In this document: positions 18,155 through 28,219 of the stretch, one piece after another | Layout: each line of letters begins with the position of its first letter | Numbering within the stretch: the stretch's first letter is position 1 | Source of the DNA: Anderseniella sp. | Lineage (GTDB): Bacteria > Pseudomonadota > Alphaproteobacteria > Rhizobiales > Aestuariivirgaceae | DNA: 64,000 nucleotides | Assembly (NCBI GenBank): GCA_028289645.1 | Contig: JANQOK010000014.1 | Coordinates: forward strand, 62,001-126,000 | Reading direction: 5' to 3' | The notes under the pieces: generated by a model | What the model was told of the DNA's origin: nothing | Seen by the model: the letters and a program-made list of their open reading frames with translations, nothing else | The model's database searches: none | Translations under genes and position numbers: made by a program

Positions 18155-18535
18155 TCAACCTTCTTTCCTGTTCGCGGCTTTCCAGGCGGCATACCCGCCG
18201 GCCAGTGAAAACACCTCTGAAAACCCCATATCCTGAAGTGTCTTCGCGGCAAGCGCCGAACGTCCGCCGGTGCCGCAGAACAACACCAGGCGCTTGCTTG
18301 GCTGCAATTCCGGCAGATGCGCCGGACACTCCGGGTCTGCGTAAAATTCAAGCAATCCACGTGATGCATGCAGCGAGCCCGGAATGGTGCCGTCGGTCTC
18401 GCGTTCGGTTGCCTCGCGGACGTCGACAACAACCACATCCGGTTCGTCCTGCAGATATGGAAAGTCCTGCACCGAAACCGTCTCGATGACGGCGTTGGCT
18501 TGCGCCAGCAATGTCTTGAAACCTGTCTTTAACAC
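18155..18535 (-). CDS. Rhodanese-like domain protein, GTG start
   Basis: A 126-residue single-domain sulfurtransferase-like protein. It shows DVVVVDVREATER, IPGSLHASRG and the active-site loop LFCGTGGRSALAAKTLQDMG with Cys in the CGTGGRS position, then GGYAAWKAA. The catalytic Cys is present, so it may be an active thiosulfate or persulfide sulfurtransferase. GTG start with GGGAG seven bases upstream. Cytoplasmic, with the 71-residue gene downstream. A near-consensus FNR-type site lies 133 bases upstream. Confidence 0.92.
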   Translation of the reverse strand: MLKTGFKTLLAQANAVIETVSVQDFPYLQDEPDVVVVDVREATERETDGTIPGSLHASRGLLEFYADPECPAHLPELQPSKRLVLFCGTGGRSALAAKTLQDMGFSEVFSLAGGYAAWKAANRKEG

Positions 18536-18667
18536 GGTGCTCCCTCACATTGGCAGATCTGAACAGTACATTAACATAGTCCCGCGCTCCAAACCCGCCG
18601 TAACGGCCAAGCGCAAGCACCTTCCGTTTTTGCTGCGCCCATAATGGATGTTTTCCTCGCTTTGCCT

Positions 18668-18681
18668 TTGATCTGAATCAT
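18668..18681. promoter_or_regulatory. Near-consensus FNR/Anr-type box between rhodanese and exporter operon
   Basis: TTGATCTGAATCAT matches TTGAY-N4-RTCAA at nine of ten positions. It is equidistant, 133 bases from each start (18535 on minus, 18814 on plus), so the target is ambiguous; both starts are farther away than at the other sites. Confidence 0.5.
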
Positions 18682-18813
18682 GTCGAATTGAGCACGCAAG
18701 GCCTATTTTGGTTCCCGCATTGCGATGAAACATCTGCTGCCGACCCGGTATTCGGACCACGCGCGATCGGAGCATCTGCAGGGCAGCAAATAATTCTATA
18801 GAAGGCAAGGTCC

Positions 18814-19797
18814 ATGAAGCTCAAAACCTGGTTGGTGCTTGGTGTCGTCGCCATGGCCGGCGTGGCAGGCGGATATGTCTACTGGCAACAGCAACTCGCG
18901 GCGCAACTTCCTGCAGGCATTGTCAGCACCAATGGCCGAATTGAAGCCGAGCAGGTCAACATATCCAGCAAGCTGGCCGGCCGCGTGGCAGAAGTGCTGG
19001 TTGACCAGGGTGACATGGTGGATGCAGGGCAGACCGTGGCCCGCATGGACGCCGGAGAGATCAACGCGCAGGTGCGGCGCGCGCAGGCCGAGATACGCCG
19101 GGCAGAGAAAGCGAAACTCCAGGCAAGTGCGTCTGTGATCCGTGCCAGAAGCCATCTGCAATTCACCGAGGTCGAGCTTTCCCGCGTCCAGGCGCTGCAT
19201 CGAAAGGGCTTCGCCACAACCGAGAAGCTGGATCAGCGCCACAACGAGTTACAGGCCGCCGATGCCGATTATCGTGCCGTGGTGGCTGGTGTCGAACAGG
19301 CCAACGAAGCGATAACTTCGGCAAAAGAGGAGCTGTCCCGTCTGCAATCGATACTCGATGACACCGTCCTGAAGTCGCCACAGCGCGGCCGTATCCAGTA
19401 CCGCTTGGCTGAGCCCGGAGAAGTTGTCGCCGCTGGCGGCAACGTCCTGACGCTCCTCGACATCGCAGATGTCTACATGACGGTTTTCCTGCCTGCCGCC
19501 GATGCCGGCCTGCTGACACTGGGCGGTGATGCGCGCATCATCCTCGACCCGGTCCCGCAATATGTCATTCCCGCTAAAGTATCATTCGTAGCAACGCAGG
19601 CACAATTCACCCCCAAAGCCGTGGAGACGGCCCAAGAACGTGCCAAACTCATGTTCCGGGTCAAACTGACCGTAGACCCGAAGTTACTGCGCAAACATGA
19701 GGATAGGGTCAAAACCGGGGTCAGGGGATTAGCCTATCTGCGCTTGCCGCAGGCCGCTGACTGGCCCGAAAACCTGCACGTCAAGCTGCCCGAATGA
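18814..19797 (+). CDS. HlyD-family periplasmic membrane fusion protein (YhiI-like)
   Basis: A 327-residue protein anchored by one N-terminal helix (residues 4-25). It has a biotinyl/lipoyl-like half-motif (GRIEAEQVNISSKLAGRVAE), a long helical hairpin (about 75-175), the second half (LKSPQRGRIQYRLAEPGEVV) and a beta-barrel domain. It should link the inner-membrane ABC exporter encoded by the next two genes to an outer-membrane channel, which is not encoded here. Its stop overlaps the start of the ABC gene by four bases. RBS AAGG is six bases before the ATG. An FNR-like site lies upstream. Confidence 0.93.
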   Translation: MKLKTWLVLGVVAMAGVAGGYVYWQQQLAAQLPAGIVSTNGRIEAEQVNISSKLAGRVAEVLVDQGDMVDAGQTVARMDAGEINAQVRRAQAEIRRAEKAKLQASASVIRARSHLQFTEVELSRVQALHRKGFATTEKLDQRHNELQAADADYRAVVAGVEQANEAITSAKEELSRLQSILDDTVLKSPQRGRIQYRLAEPGEVVAAGGNVLTLLDIADVYMTVFLPAADAGLLTLGGDARIILDPVPQYVIPAKVSFVATQAQFTPKAVETAQERAKLMFRVKLTVDPKLLRKHEDRVKTGVRGLAYLRLPQAADWPENLHVKLPE

Positions 19798-22538
19798 GCG
19801 ACGCACCGGATAGTGTGGCTCAGCTCACCGCCGTCACTCACAAGTATGGCGATGTGGCAGCCCTCGATGACGTCAGTGTGGAGATTCCATCCGGATGCAT
19901 GGCCGGGCTGATTGGCCCTGACGGTGTCGGCAAGTCCACTCTGCTGGCGCTGATCTCGGGCGTCCGGACAATACAGGCCGGAAGTGTTCATGCCCTGTCC
20001 GGCGACATGCATGACAAACGCCACCGTCGGCATTGCTTCAACCGCATTGCCTACATGCCGCAGGGCCTGGGCAAAAACCTGTACCCGACACTCAGCATTT
20101 ACGAGAACCTGGATTTCTTCGCCAGGCTGTTCGGCCAGGCTAGCCAGGAGCGTCACCGGCGTATTGGCGAGCTTCTGGAGGCAACCGGGCTCGCCCCGTT
20201 TCCCGATCGTCCGGCAGGCAAACTGTCCGGCGGCATGAAGCAGAAGCTCGGCCTGTGCTGCGCCCTGATCCATGACCCGGACCTGCTGGTCCTGGATGAA
20301 CCGACCACCGGCGTCGACCCACTTTCAAGACGTCAGTTCTGGCAGTTGATCGACCGCATTCGCGCCCGCCGGCCGAATATGAGTGTCGTGGTTGCAACCG
20401 CGTACATGGACGAGGCCGAAGAGTTTGACTGGCTGGCGGCCATGGACGACGGAAACATCATCGCCACCGGGTCGCCGTCTGAACTGAAGTCGAAAACCTC
20501 GACCGACACGCTTGAAGCGGCCTTTATCCAACTGTTGCCTGAGCACAAGCGGTCTCGGCACAAGCATATTGTCGTTCCGCAGCGCACCGGAACGGACGGA
20601 CAGTTCGCCATCCAGGCGACCGGGCTGACCAAGCGGTTTGGAGATTTTACCGCAGTTGACAATGTCAGCTTTGATATCGAGCGCGGTGAAATCTTCGGCT
20701 TCCTGGGGTCCAACGGTTGCGGCAAGACCACGACCATGAAAATGCTGACCGGACTGCTGCCGGCCAGCGCGGGCGAAGCCAGGCTCTTCAACCGGAAGCT
20801 GAATGCCCGCGACATGCAGACCCGCCGCCGGGTCGGGTACATGTCGCAGTCCTTCTCCCTGTACGGCGAACTCACGGTGCTGCAGAACCTTGTGCTTCAC
20901 GCCCACTTGTTTCACCTGCCGGATGACCAACGCGAGGACCGGATCACAGAGTTGCTGCAGCGTTTCGACCTCCACGATGTCCAGGACAACAAGCCGGCCA
21001 GCCTGCCGCTGGGCGTCAAGCAGCGACTGCAACTGGCCGTGGCAATTCTTCACCAGCCGGAAGTCCTGATTCTTGACGAACCGACTTCCGGCGTCGATCC
21101 GATTGCACGTGACGATTTCTGGCAGCTCTTGATCGAACTGTCCCGCGATGAAGGCGTGACCATCTTCATTTCCACCCACTTCATGAATGAAGCGTCGCGC
21201 TGCGACCGCATATCGCTGATGCATGCCGGCAAGGTACTGGCCGTGGGCGCGCCACAGGACCTTGCCGACGCCAGGCAGGCGGCTTCGCTCGACGACGCGT
21301 TTGTGGCCTATCTCGAAGAAGCAATCACCGGCAGCGAGCCCGATGCACCGGACACGACAGTTGGCGCAGAAACCACCGACGCCGTTGCCGATGTCCACCA
21401 GAGCAGCGGCGCCTTCAGCATCCGGCGCATGTGGGCGTATGCCAGCCGGGAAGCCAAGGAGCTGCTGCGCGATCCGATCAGGCTGGCATTCGCCCTTCTC
21501 GGACCCATCATCCTGATGGTCACCTTCGGCTATGGCATTTCGTTCGATGTGGAAGAACTGCCCTACGCCGTCTATGACCAGGACAAGTCCCATGAGAGCC
21601 GTCAGCTTCTGGAGAATTTCTCGAGTTCGCGCTACTTTGTCGAACGCCAGCCGATAACCGAACCGGGCGGTGTTGAGACCCGCCTGAAAAGCGGTGAGCT
21701 GAAATTTGCCATCGAGGTTCCATCGGGCTTTGGCAAAAATCTGCTGAAGGGTGAGCAGCCGGAAGTCGGCGTGTGGCTGGATGGTGCGATGCCATTCCGC
21801 GCCGAAACGGCGCGCGGTTACATTCAGGGCGTGACCGCGCAGTACATCGCGGACATGTCCACCCGCCAGAGCGGCCGCCCGGTCAGTGTCAGCCCGGTCT
21901 CCATCGAAACCCGCTTCCGTTACAATCAGGCGTTCAAAAGCACTTATGCGATAACGCCGGGCTGCATCATGCTGTTGTGCATTCTGATACCCGCCATGAT
22001 GACGGCGGTCGGCATCGTGCGGGAAAAGGAAATGGGGTCGATCACCAACCTGTATTCCACGCCGGTCACCAGGATGGAGTTCCTGCTCGGCAAGCAGTTG
22101 CCCTATATCGCCATTGCCTATGCCAGCTTCATCAGCCTGTGCGTGCTGGTCATGCTGGTGTTCGCGGTGCCGCTGAAAGGGTCATTTCCCGCACTGGCGG
22201 TCGGAGCGTTGCTCTATGTCTGGGCAACCACAGGCTTCGGCATGCTGGTGTCCTCATTTGTGAACAGCCAGATCGCGGCGATTTTCGCCACGGCCATTCT
22301 GGCAATGATACCCACGATGAACTTTTCCGGCTTCATGACACCGGTCTCGACACTTGGCGGTGGCGCCAAGGTCATGGGCGCAATGTTCCCGGCCCCCTAC
22401 TTTCAGCAGATCAGCGTCGGCAGCTTCACCAAGGGACTGAGCTTTCCCGATCTGTGGTCCAATCACCTTTACCTTGCCGGTTTCGGCATGTCGTTCTTTC
22501 TCATTGCGACATTCTTCCTGCGCAAGCAGGACGTGTGA
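19794..22538 (+). CDS. RbbA/YhiH-like ABC transporter: two ATPase domains fused to an ABC-2 membrane domain
   Basis: A 914-residue fusion. The first nucleotide-binding domain (about 1-250) has Walker A GPDGVGKST, signature LSGGMKQKL and Walker B LLVLDEPTTGVDP. The second (about 270-510) has GSNGCGKTT, Walker B VLILDEPTSGVDP and a degenerate signature, LPLGVKQRL. An ABC-2 permease domain follows from about residue 545 with six helices. The arrangement equals RbbA/YhiH, first described as ribosome-associated but encoded with HlyD and permease genes as an exporter, as here. Substrate unknown. Overlaps the HlyD gene by four bases; the second permease follows two bases after its stop. Confidence 0.95.
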   Translation: MSDAPDSVAQLTAVTHKYGDVAALDDVSVEIPSGCMAGLIGPDGVGKSTLLALISGVRTIQAGSVHALSGDMHDKRHRRHCFNRIAYMPQGLGKNLYPTLSIYENLDFFARLFGQASQERHRRIGELLEATGLAPFPDRPAGKLSGGMKQKLGLCCALIHDPDLLVLDEPTTGVDPLSRRQFWQLIDRIRARRPNMSVVVATAYMDEAEEFDWLAAMDDGNIIATGSPSELKSKTSTDTLEAAFIQLLPEHKRSRHKHIVVPQRTGTDGQFAIQATGLTKRFGDFTAVDNVSFDIERGEIFGFLGSNGCGKTTTMKMLTGLLPASAGEARLFNRKLNARDMQTRRRVGYMSQSFSLYGELTVLQNLVLHAHLFHLPDDQREDRITELLQRFDLHDVQDNKPASLPLGVKQRLQLAVAILHQPEVLILDEPTSGVDPIARDDFWQLLIELSRDEGVTIFISTHFMNEASRCDRISLMHAGKVLAVGAPQDLADARQAASLDDAFVAYLEEAITGSEPDAPDTTVGAETTDAVADVHQSSGAFSIRRMWAYASREAKELLRDPIRLAFALLGPIILMVTFGYGISFDVEELPYAVYDQDKSHESRQLLENFSSSRYFVERQPITEPGGVETRLKSGELKFAIEVPSGFGKNLLKGEQPEVGVWLDGAMPFRAETARGYIQGVTAQYIADMSTRQSGRPVSVSPVSIETRFRYNQAFKSTYAITPGCIMLLCILIPAMMTAVGIVREKEMGSITNLYSTPVTRMEFLLGKQLPYIAIAYASFISLCVLVMLVFAVPLKGSFPALAVGALLYVWATTGFGMLVSSFVNSQIAAIFATAILAMIPTMNFSGFMTPVSTLGGGAKVMGAMFPAPYFQQISVGSFTKGLSFPDLWSNHLYLAGFGMSFFLIATFFLRKQDV

Positions 22539-22540
22539 TC

Positions 22541-23668
22541 ATGCTGCAGCGCACAGCCAACATATTCCGTCTCGGCGTCAAGGAACTGCGCAGTGTGCTG
22601 GCAGATCCCGTGCTGGCGATCCTGCTGGTGTGGACGTTCACCTTCGCCATCTATGAAGTCGCGCAGAATGCAAAAATGGAAATATCGAACGCCTCTGTTG
22701 CCATTGTTGACGAGGATCGCTCAGAACTGTCCAGACGTATTCAGGACGCGTTTCTGCCACCCTACTTCAAACCGGCTGTGGAGATTTCTGGCTCGGAAAT
22801 CGACCGCTCCATGGACACCGGCAAGTTCATTTTCGTCATTGATATTCCACCCGGGTTCGAGGCTGACCTGCTGTCAGGTCGAAAGCCTGAAATCCAGGTC
22901 AACATTGATGCCACCGCCATGTCGGTAGCCGGCACCGGCGCATCATACATACAGACCATCATTACCAGTGAAACGCTCGACTTCCTAAACGCCAGAGGGT
23001 CCGCGACACAACTTCCGCTGGATGTCGTGGTAAGAGCCAGCTTCAATCCCAACCTCAACTCGACCTGGTTCATGGCGGTGATGCAGATCGTCAACAATGT
23101 CACTGTACTGGCCATGATCCTGACCGGTGCGGCTCTCATCCGTGAGCGTGAGCACGGCACCATCGAACACCTTCTTGTCATGCCGGTTACCTCGGCTCAA
23201 ATCATGATCGCGAAGGTCTGGGCCAACGGGTTCATCATCGTTGTCGCAGCCGGACTGTCGCTGACTTTCGTCGTTCAGGGCCTGTTGCAGGTTCCGATTG
23301 CCGGGTCCAAGGCACTGTTCATCGCTGGCGCTGTCATCTATCTGTTCTCGATCACTTCACTGGGCATTCTGCTGGCAACCATGGCGCGCTCCATGCCGCA
23401 GTTCGGGCTGCTGGCAATTCCAGTGTTTGTGGTCATGGAACTGCTGTCCGGCGGCACCACGCCGATGGAAAGCATGCCGGACTGGCTGCAGACCATCATG
23501 CAGGCGTCACCTTCCACCCACTATGTCAGCTTCTCGCAGGCGGTGTTGTACCGCGGCGCGTGGATAGACATTGTCTGGCCGCAAATGCTCACCATGGCCG
23601 CAATCGGCTGCGTCTTCTTTGCGGTCTCCCTGTTCCGGTTTCGCAAGGCCATTGTCAATTTCTCATAG
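22541..23668 (+). CDS. ABC-2 type transporter permease (YhhJ-like)
   Basis: A 375-residue inner-membrane protein with one N-terminal helix, a large extracytoplasmic domain (about 50-180) and five C-terminal helices, as in ABC-2 permeases (VTVLAMILTGAALIREREHG and FVVMELLSGGTTPMESMPDW are family hallmarks). It completes the exporter with the HlyD protein and the fused ABC gene. The open frame begins far upstream inside the ABC gene; the ATG at 22541 gives the canonical start. Last gene of the operon. Confidence 0.95.
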   Translation: MLQRTANIFRLGVKELRSVLADPVLAILLVWTFTFAIYEVAQNAKMEISNASVAIVDEDRSELSRRIQDAFLPPYFKPAVEISGSEIDRSMDTGKFIFVIDIPPGFEADLLSGRKPEIQVNIDATAMSVAGTGASYIQTIITSETLDFLNARGSATQLPLDVVVRASFNPNLNSTWFMAVMQIVNNVTVLAMILTGAALIREREHGTIEHLLVMPVTSAQIMIAKVWANGFIIVVAAGLSLTFVVQGLLQVPIAGSKALFIAGAVIYLFSITSLGILLATMARSMPQFGLLAIPVFVVMELLSGGTTPMESMPDWLQTIMQASPSTHYVSFSQAVLYRGAWIDIVWPQMLTMAAIGCVFFAVSLFRFRKAIVNFS

Positions 23669-23742
23669 ATTGAAGCGCCATGCGCAATATCCGCCGTCCG
23701 CCCGATCTCCGGGAATCCGATGGCAAGCTTACTTCTGTCTCT

Positions 23743-26025
23743 CTAATCAGTAAGCAGTCTCACCAGGCGGTTGGTTGAAGTGAGACGCTCCGCCAGCGTA
23801 CGCACCAGATAGCTGTTGAACAGGGAGGTAATCGTGGGCCTCTCCAGTGTCATTTTCTCCAACGCCTCGTTGCTCAGTCGCCAAACTGTTGTATCACGTT
23901 CTGTGATGACGGAAGCGGTGCGGCATTGATCCAGACAAAAAGAGATCTCTCCGACCAGCGCGCCGGCGCCCAGTGTTCGCAATCGGATGTTCGCGCCTTC
24001 CGGTGTTTCCAACTGGATGCTGACCTTCCCATGCTCGATGAAGAAAATGTCCTTGGATCTCTCGCCCTGCCTGATAAGGGTGGTTTCTTGTTCGAGTTCC
24101 AGTCTTTCCAGGTACTGCAGCATGACCTGCGACAGCTCCGCATCCTCCAAAATCCGGGCAAGCTGGTCGTCGATGCAGGCATTGAGATCAGGCTGCGGCC
24201 TGTCTGCCCAGTCCTGCAGCAATTGCTCCTCACACCATTCCAGCGCCCTGTCGAGATCATCGAACTGGCCCGGATGCGATCCCGCATCTGATCGCGATGC
24301 CGCCGCATCGAGTTGACGCGCCGCAGTTTCGCAGAGGTTGGTCACAAGCAGGACGGCATTGTTTCGTCTAACATCGCGGCCGACTTTCACCAGGCCGATG
24401 GCGGCCGATGAATCGAGTCCCGTTACATCACGGCAGTCCAGCAACAGAAACCGCAAACGCGGTTCTGCTTCGACTTTCAGGCGAACGGCAACCTGTTCGT
24501 GAAGTTTGTGAACCGTGCCAAAAAACACGAAACCCTGCAGCCTCAATATCAAAATCCGGTCCCCGTGCGAGCTCAGAAACTGCCGGTCTTCATCGGTATG
24601 CTCGACACTGCTGTGGAAGTCCTTGCCGGTTACCGCGTATTTCACGATCTCGACACGGCTGTATTCGAGAGCGAACAGAACCACCGCAAAGAACAGTCCG
24701 GCCAACACTCCCTGCAGCAGCCCGATTGCGCTGATCACCAGAACGATCAGCAGTATGATCAGGTATTCCCGGCGCGGAATGGCGGCATAGGCTGCAATCA
24801 GCCAGTCGTACAGCAGTGAGATGCCGATCCAGAGCAGCAGGCCACCAAAAAGCGGTGTGGGCAGGTAAGCCAGCAGTGAACTTCCGAACATCAGCATTGC
24901 TGCACACACGATCGCGACCAACACCCCAGTCGCGCGGTAAGGCGCACCCAACTGATGACCCAGCATGGTCAGACCTAGGCCTTGAAAGCCCGCAGCACCG
25001 CCGCCGGCACCAGCCAGAAAATTGCCGATGCCGGCAGCGCGCAATTCCCGGTCAAGGTCAACAGTGCGCCGGACCGACAGCTCAATCCCGCTTGATGCAA
25101 ACAGCACCGACGTCGCCGTGATGGCAACCAGCGCAATGATCTTGGGCGTTTCCGTCCAGATTGCATGCCAGTCGACAGCTGCAAGCATGCTGCTGTCAAA
25201 CGATGGCCAAATGGAGTCGTGCGACACCGCCGCAAACAGCCAGCCGCTGCTTTGAAGCTGCGCAACGGACAATCCCCACGCCGAGGCCATGATATGAAAC
25301 ATGGCCAACACTACGATCACCGCGGTTGGCAGGATGAGCGAATTTTTCGTCCGCCGCGTCATCACTCCAACGCCGACTGCGAACATGGTTGCAGGAAGCC
25401 ACTTCGCCACATTGCCGGCATCAAACAGTACATGCACATTCTGCAGCGTCAGAGTGTGACCCAGTATGACGCCCAGTGCGCCGACAACAATCAACCAGCC
25501 CATGCCGGCCAGAAACCCGCCAATGACAGGGTAAGGGATAAACCTGATCAACCGGCCCAGGCGAAAATGCCCCATGGCCAGCAGGCACAGTCCGGTCACC
25601 GAGGTTGCCAGGCCGATCATGACAACAATAGTCACGATGATGTCGGCTTCGCTTCGCGCCCCTGCCAGGGCAGTGTAAATCGACATTGCAGTCACGGACA
25701 GGGCGACAACCGTGACTTCCTGGGACACTGAAATCATACCGGGACAGGAACTGAAGACCGCAATCACACAATTCAGCACGATTGTGCCCACCAGGCAGAC
25801 GGCGATCGCAATGGTTATGTGTTCGCTCAGGTCTCCAGAAAACAGCAAGGCTGCTGCCGAGATTGAAAACATCACTGCAAGCAAGCCGCAGATTGCGCCG
25901 GCGGCAAGAATCGAAAACACCTGCGACAAGCCGGACGCACCGACCGTTCGGTCACCGACCGGTTGCAAACCATCGCGCCGGTTCTGATGACTGCGAGTAC
26001 GGGTGTCCATCATTGTCCAGTTCAT
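23743..26025 (-). CDS. SulP/SLC26-type anion transporter with STAS and cyclic nucleotide-binding domains
   Basis: A protein of about 760 residues in three parts: a SulP membrane domain (about 30-460, with ISVSQEVTVVALSVTAM and GAGGGAAGFQGLGLTML), a STAS domain (about 490-600, FLLLDCRDVTGLDSSAAIGL) and a C-terminal cNMP-binding domain (about 630-755, IRQGERSKDIFFIEHGKVSI then GALVGEISF). This suggests bicarbonate, sulfate or another anion carried under ligand control; the substrate is not evident. Several ATGs are possible (26025, 26013, 26010) and none has a strong RBS. Alone on its strand and convergent with the exporter operon. Confidence 0.9.
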   Translation of the reverse strand: MNWTMMDTRTRSHQNRRDGLQPVGDRTVGASGLSQVFSILAAGAICGLLAVMFSISAAALLFSGDLSEHITIAIAVCLVGTIVLNCVIAVFSSCPGMISVSQEVTVVALSVTAMSIYTALAGARSEADIIVTIVVMIGLATSVTGLCLLAMGHFRLGRLIRFIPYPVIGGFLAGMGWLIVVGALGVILGHTLTLQNVHVLFDAGNVAKWLPATMFAVGVGVMTRRTKNSLILPTAVIVVLAMFHIMASAWGLSVAQLQSSGWLFAAVSHDSIWPSFDSSMLAAVDWHAIWTETPKIIALVAITATSVLFASSGIELSVRRTVDLDRELRAAGIGNFLAGAGGGAAGFQGLGLTMLGHQLGAPYRATGVLVAIVCAAMLMFGSSLLAYLPTPLFGGLLLWIGISLLYDWLIAAYAAIPRREYLIILLIVLVISAIGLLQGVLAGLFFAVVLFALEYSRVEIVKYAVTGKDFHSSVEHTDEDRQFLSSHGDRILILRLQGFVFFGTVHKLHEQVAVRLKVEAEPRLRFLLLDCRDVTGLDSSAAIGLVKVGRDVRRNNAVLLVTNLCETAARQLDAAASRSDAGSHPGQFDDLDRALEWCEEQLLQDWADRPQPDLNACIDDQLARILEDAELSQVMLQYLERLELEQETTLIRQGERSKDIFFIEHGKVSIQLETPEGANIRLRTLGAGALVGEISFCLDQCRTASVITERDTTVWRLSNEALEKMTLERPTITSLFNSYLVRTLAERLTSTNRLVRLLTD

Positions 26026-26200
26026 GTTCGGACAGGTGGTTGAACTGCTGATCACACCTGAAGCCAGCGCACACCTGAACCCTGGTAGCACGAGCCGGCA
26101 GTAGTCGCAGTTTTCAGGCTGTGCTCAAACAGGCACAGTTCGCTTTGACCGATCTGCGGCCAATTTTGTCCGAAACAGGCGCATGCCTCTCATGTTCAAG

Positions 26201-27832
26201 TCACTGCTGGAACGCGAACTGCGCCGCCTGCGGCGCCAGCTGCGGCGCACCGGCCAGATAGTCCGCCGCACGGGCAGCTATCATCTGTGTGGGCGCATTC
26301 AGGTTGGCGCTCATGATCTGCGGAATGACTGAAGCGTCGACGACGCTCAGGCCCTGGACGCCATGGACCCGCATCTGGTCATCTACAACGCTGCCGGGGC
26401 CATGACCCATCCGGCAGGTGCCGCACGGATGAAAATCGGTCGATACGGCTGATCGCACCCAGTCCCGTATGTCCGGCTCGCCTGTCACGTTTGAACCGGG
26501 CGTCAGTTCGACACCGCGCAGGCCGTCGAATGCATTCTGCGCCACCAGTTCCCGGGTCTTGTGCACACCCTCAACCAGGTCATCCAGGTCGCCCGGGTCT
26601 GCCAGATACTCGAAGTGCATGGCCGGTTTGTCGTACGGGTTGCCGGACTTGAGGGAGACCGAACCCCGACTGCGCGGACGCAACTGGTCAACATGGATGG
26701 CAAATGCCTGCTGCAGTTTGATGTTGCCGTCATCGTACTCAAAGCCAACCGGCCCGAAATGATACTGCAGGTTGGGATACGCCACCTGATGGTTGCCCCG
26801 GATCAGACCGCCTGCCTCCCATATATTCGAAGCCGCTATGCCGGACCGGGTAAACACCCACTGCAGCCCTGCGGCAGCCTTGCGCCACGGCACATCCACC
26901 TTGTGAATCGGAAAACTCTTCGTGCACTCATACTGCAGTATGACGCTGGCATGGTCCTGCAGGTTCCGGCCAACGCCCGGCAGGTTAACCAGCGGCCTGA
27001 TGCCGTTGTCGCTCAGATGGTCGGCCGGCCCGACACCGGACAGCATCAGCAGTTGCGGTGAATTGATCGCTCCGCCTGCCAGGATCACCTGATGGGCGGC
27101 ATGAACAATACGTTCTGCCCCCTTGTGATCGAGTGCAACACCGTACGCCCGGTTGCCGGTGAACAGCACACGCTTGACCATGGCGCGCACCAGCAACGTC
27201 ACGTTGCCCCGCTTCAGAGCCGGCCTCAGGTGCGCAACGGCAGCACTGCACCTACGGCCGTTTGTCCGGGTCGCGTCGAGGCGGGCCACCCCTTCCGGAT
27301 TGTAGCCGTTCAAGTCGTCCGAACGTCCCTGCCCTGCCTGCTCGCCTGCTGCGATGAATGCATCGTACAGGGGGTTTTCATAACTGCCCTTCGACACGCC
27401 GAGCGGGCCGCTGTCACCACGCCAGTCGTCACCGCCGCGATCCGATGTCTCGCCGGCCTTGAAATACGGCAGGCAGTGTTCGTAGCTCCATTGGGTCAGG
27501 CCACATTCGCTGGCCCAGCGGTCGTAATCCAGCGGATGGCCGCGCATGTAGACCATGGAGTTGATGGATGATGACCCGCCAACCACCTTGCCCCGCGGCA
27601 TGAAGACACTGCGGTTGTCCAGCGCCGGTTCAGGCTCGGTGTGGTAATTCCAGTTGAGTTTGGGCTCGTGCCAGGTCCGGTACACCCCGGCGGGTACATG
27701 GATCATCAGGTCACGGTCCATGGGCCCGGCTTCCAAAAGGAGGATGGTCTTGCGTCCATCCGCGCCAAGCTTGTTCGCCATAACGCAACCCGCCGATCCA
27801 GCGCCCACAATGATGTAGTCGAACGTGTTCAT
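26201..27832 (-). CDS. GMC-family FAD-dependent oxidoreductase (choline/alcohol dehydrogenase-like)
   Basis: A 543-residue flavoprotein. N-terminal dinucleotide motif [21 protein letters not shown] signature 1 region [20 protein letters not shown], signature 2 region [20 protein letters not shown], and C-terminal [15 protein letters not shown] with the catalytic His. Length and motifs match alkan-1-ol/choline dehydrogenase-like members. No signal peptide. No betaine aldehyde dehydrogenase is adjacent, so a choline substrate is not supported; some other primary alcohol is as likely. Confidence 0.93.
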   Translation of the reverse strand: MNTFDYIIVGAGSAGCVMANKLGADGRKTILLLEAGPMDRDLMIHVPAGVYRTWHEPKLNWNYHTEPEPALDNRSVFMPRGKVVGGSSSINSMVYMRGHPLDYDRWASECGLTQWSYEHCLPYFKAGETSDRGGDDWRGDSGPLGVSKGSYENPLYDAFIAAGEQAGQGRSDDLNGYNPEGVARLDATRTNGRRCSAAVAHLRPALKRGNVTLLVRAMVKRVLFTGNRAYGVALDHKGAERIVHAAHQVILAGGAINSPQLLMLSGVGPADHLSDNGIRPLVNLPGVGRNLQDHASVILQYECTKSFPIHKVDVPWRKAAAGLQWVFTRSGIAASNIWEAGGLIRGNHQVAYPNLQYHFGPVGFEYDDGNIKLQQAFAIHVDQLRPRSRGSVSLKSGNPYDKPAMHFEYLADPGDLDDLVEGVHKTRELVAQNAFDGLRGVELTPGSNVTGEPDIRDWVRSAVSTDFHPCGTCRMGHGPGSVVDDQMRVHGVQGLSVVDASVIPQIMSANLNAPTQMIAARAADYLAGAPQLAPQAAQFAFQQ

Positions 27833-28219
27833 GCTGCTGCCTCAGCCGTCATCCTGATGATGCATGCTCAGAAGCTTCTCCGTCGCAGTCCTGATCGGCG
27901 AGCGGTATTCGAAACACTCTTCTACCCTGGTCAGCATGAAGATACGTTACCAATATGCCCGCACCTGTTCAGTGTTGTCCACACGCTGCAGAAGCTCAGA
28001 CTTGATCCTGCAGTCCAAGCCGGTCGGTGGATGCGTGATTTGACACCGCACATTTTTGGATAGATGCTCCAGTGTACCTGCCAGTGGCAGGGAACGTGCC
28101 GGCATCAGACATTCAAACCGGCATGTGCCAAAGGCAGCAACGCAGACAAAACTGCCATCCGGCTCTCCGCCGCAGATGTCCGTCGTGCTGCCGCAATCAT
28201 CAAAAATGAAAGACTTCCG
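27833..28219. other. Intergenic region without recognised genes
   Basis: About 390 bases between divergent genes. Open frames on both strands here lack family features and have poor composition. I see no clear operator or hairpin. Confidence 0.4.

Noticed and set aside
20325-21593. Long minus-strand ORF opposite the ABC transporter gene
   Set aside because: No family features, and the plus strand carries clear Walker A, signature and Walker B motifs. High-GC antisense frames are long by chance; the same applies to 2561-3700, 10705-11664 and 11681-12694.
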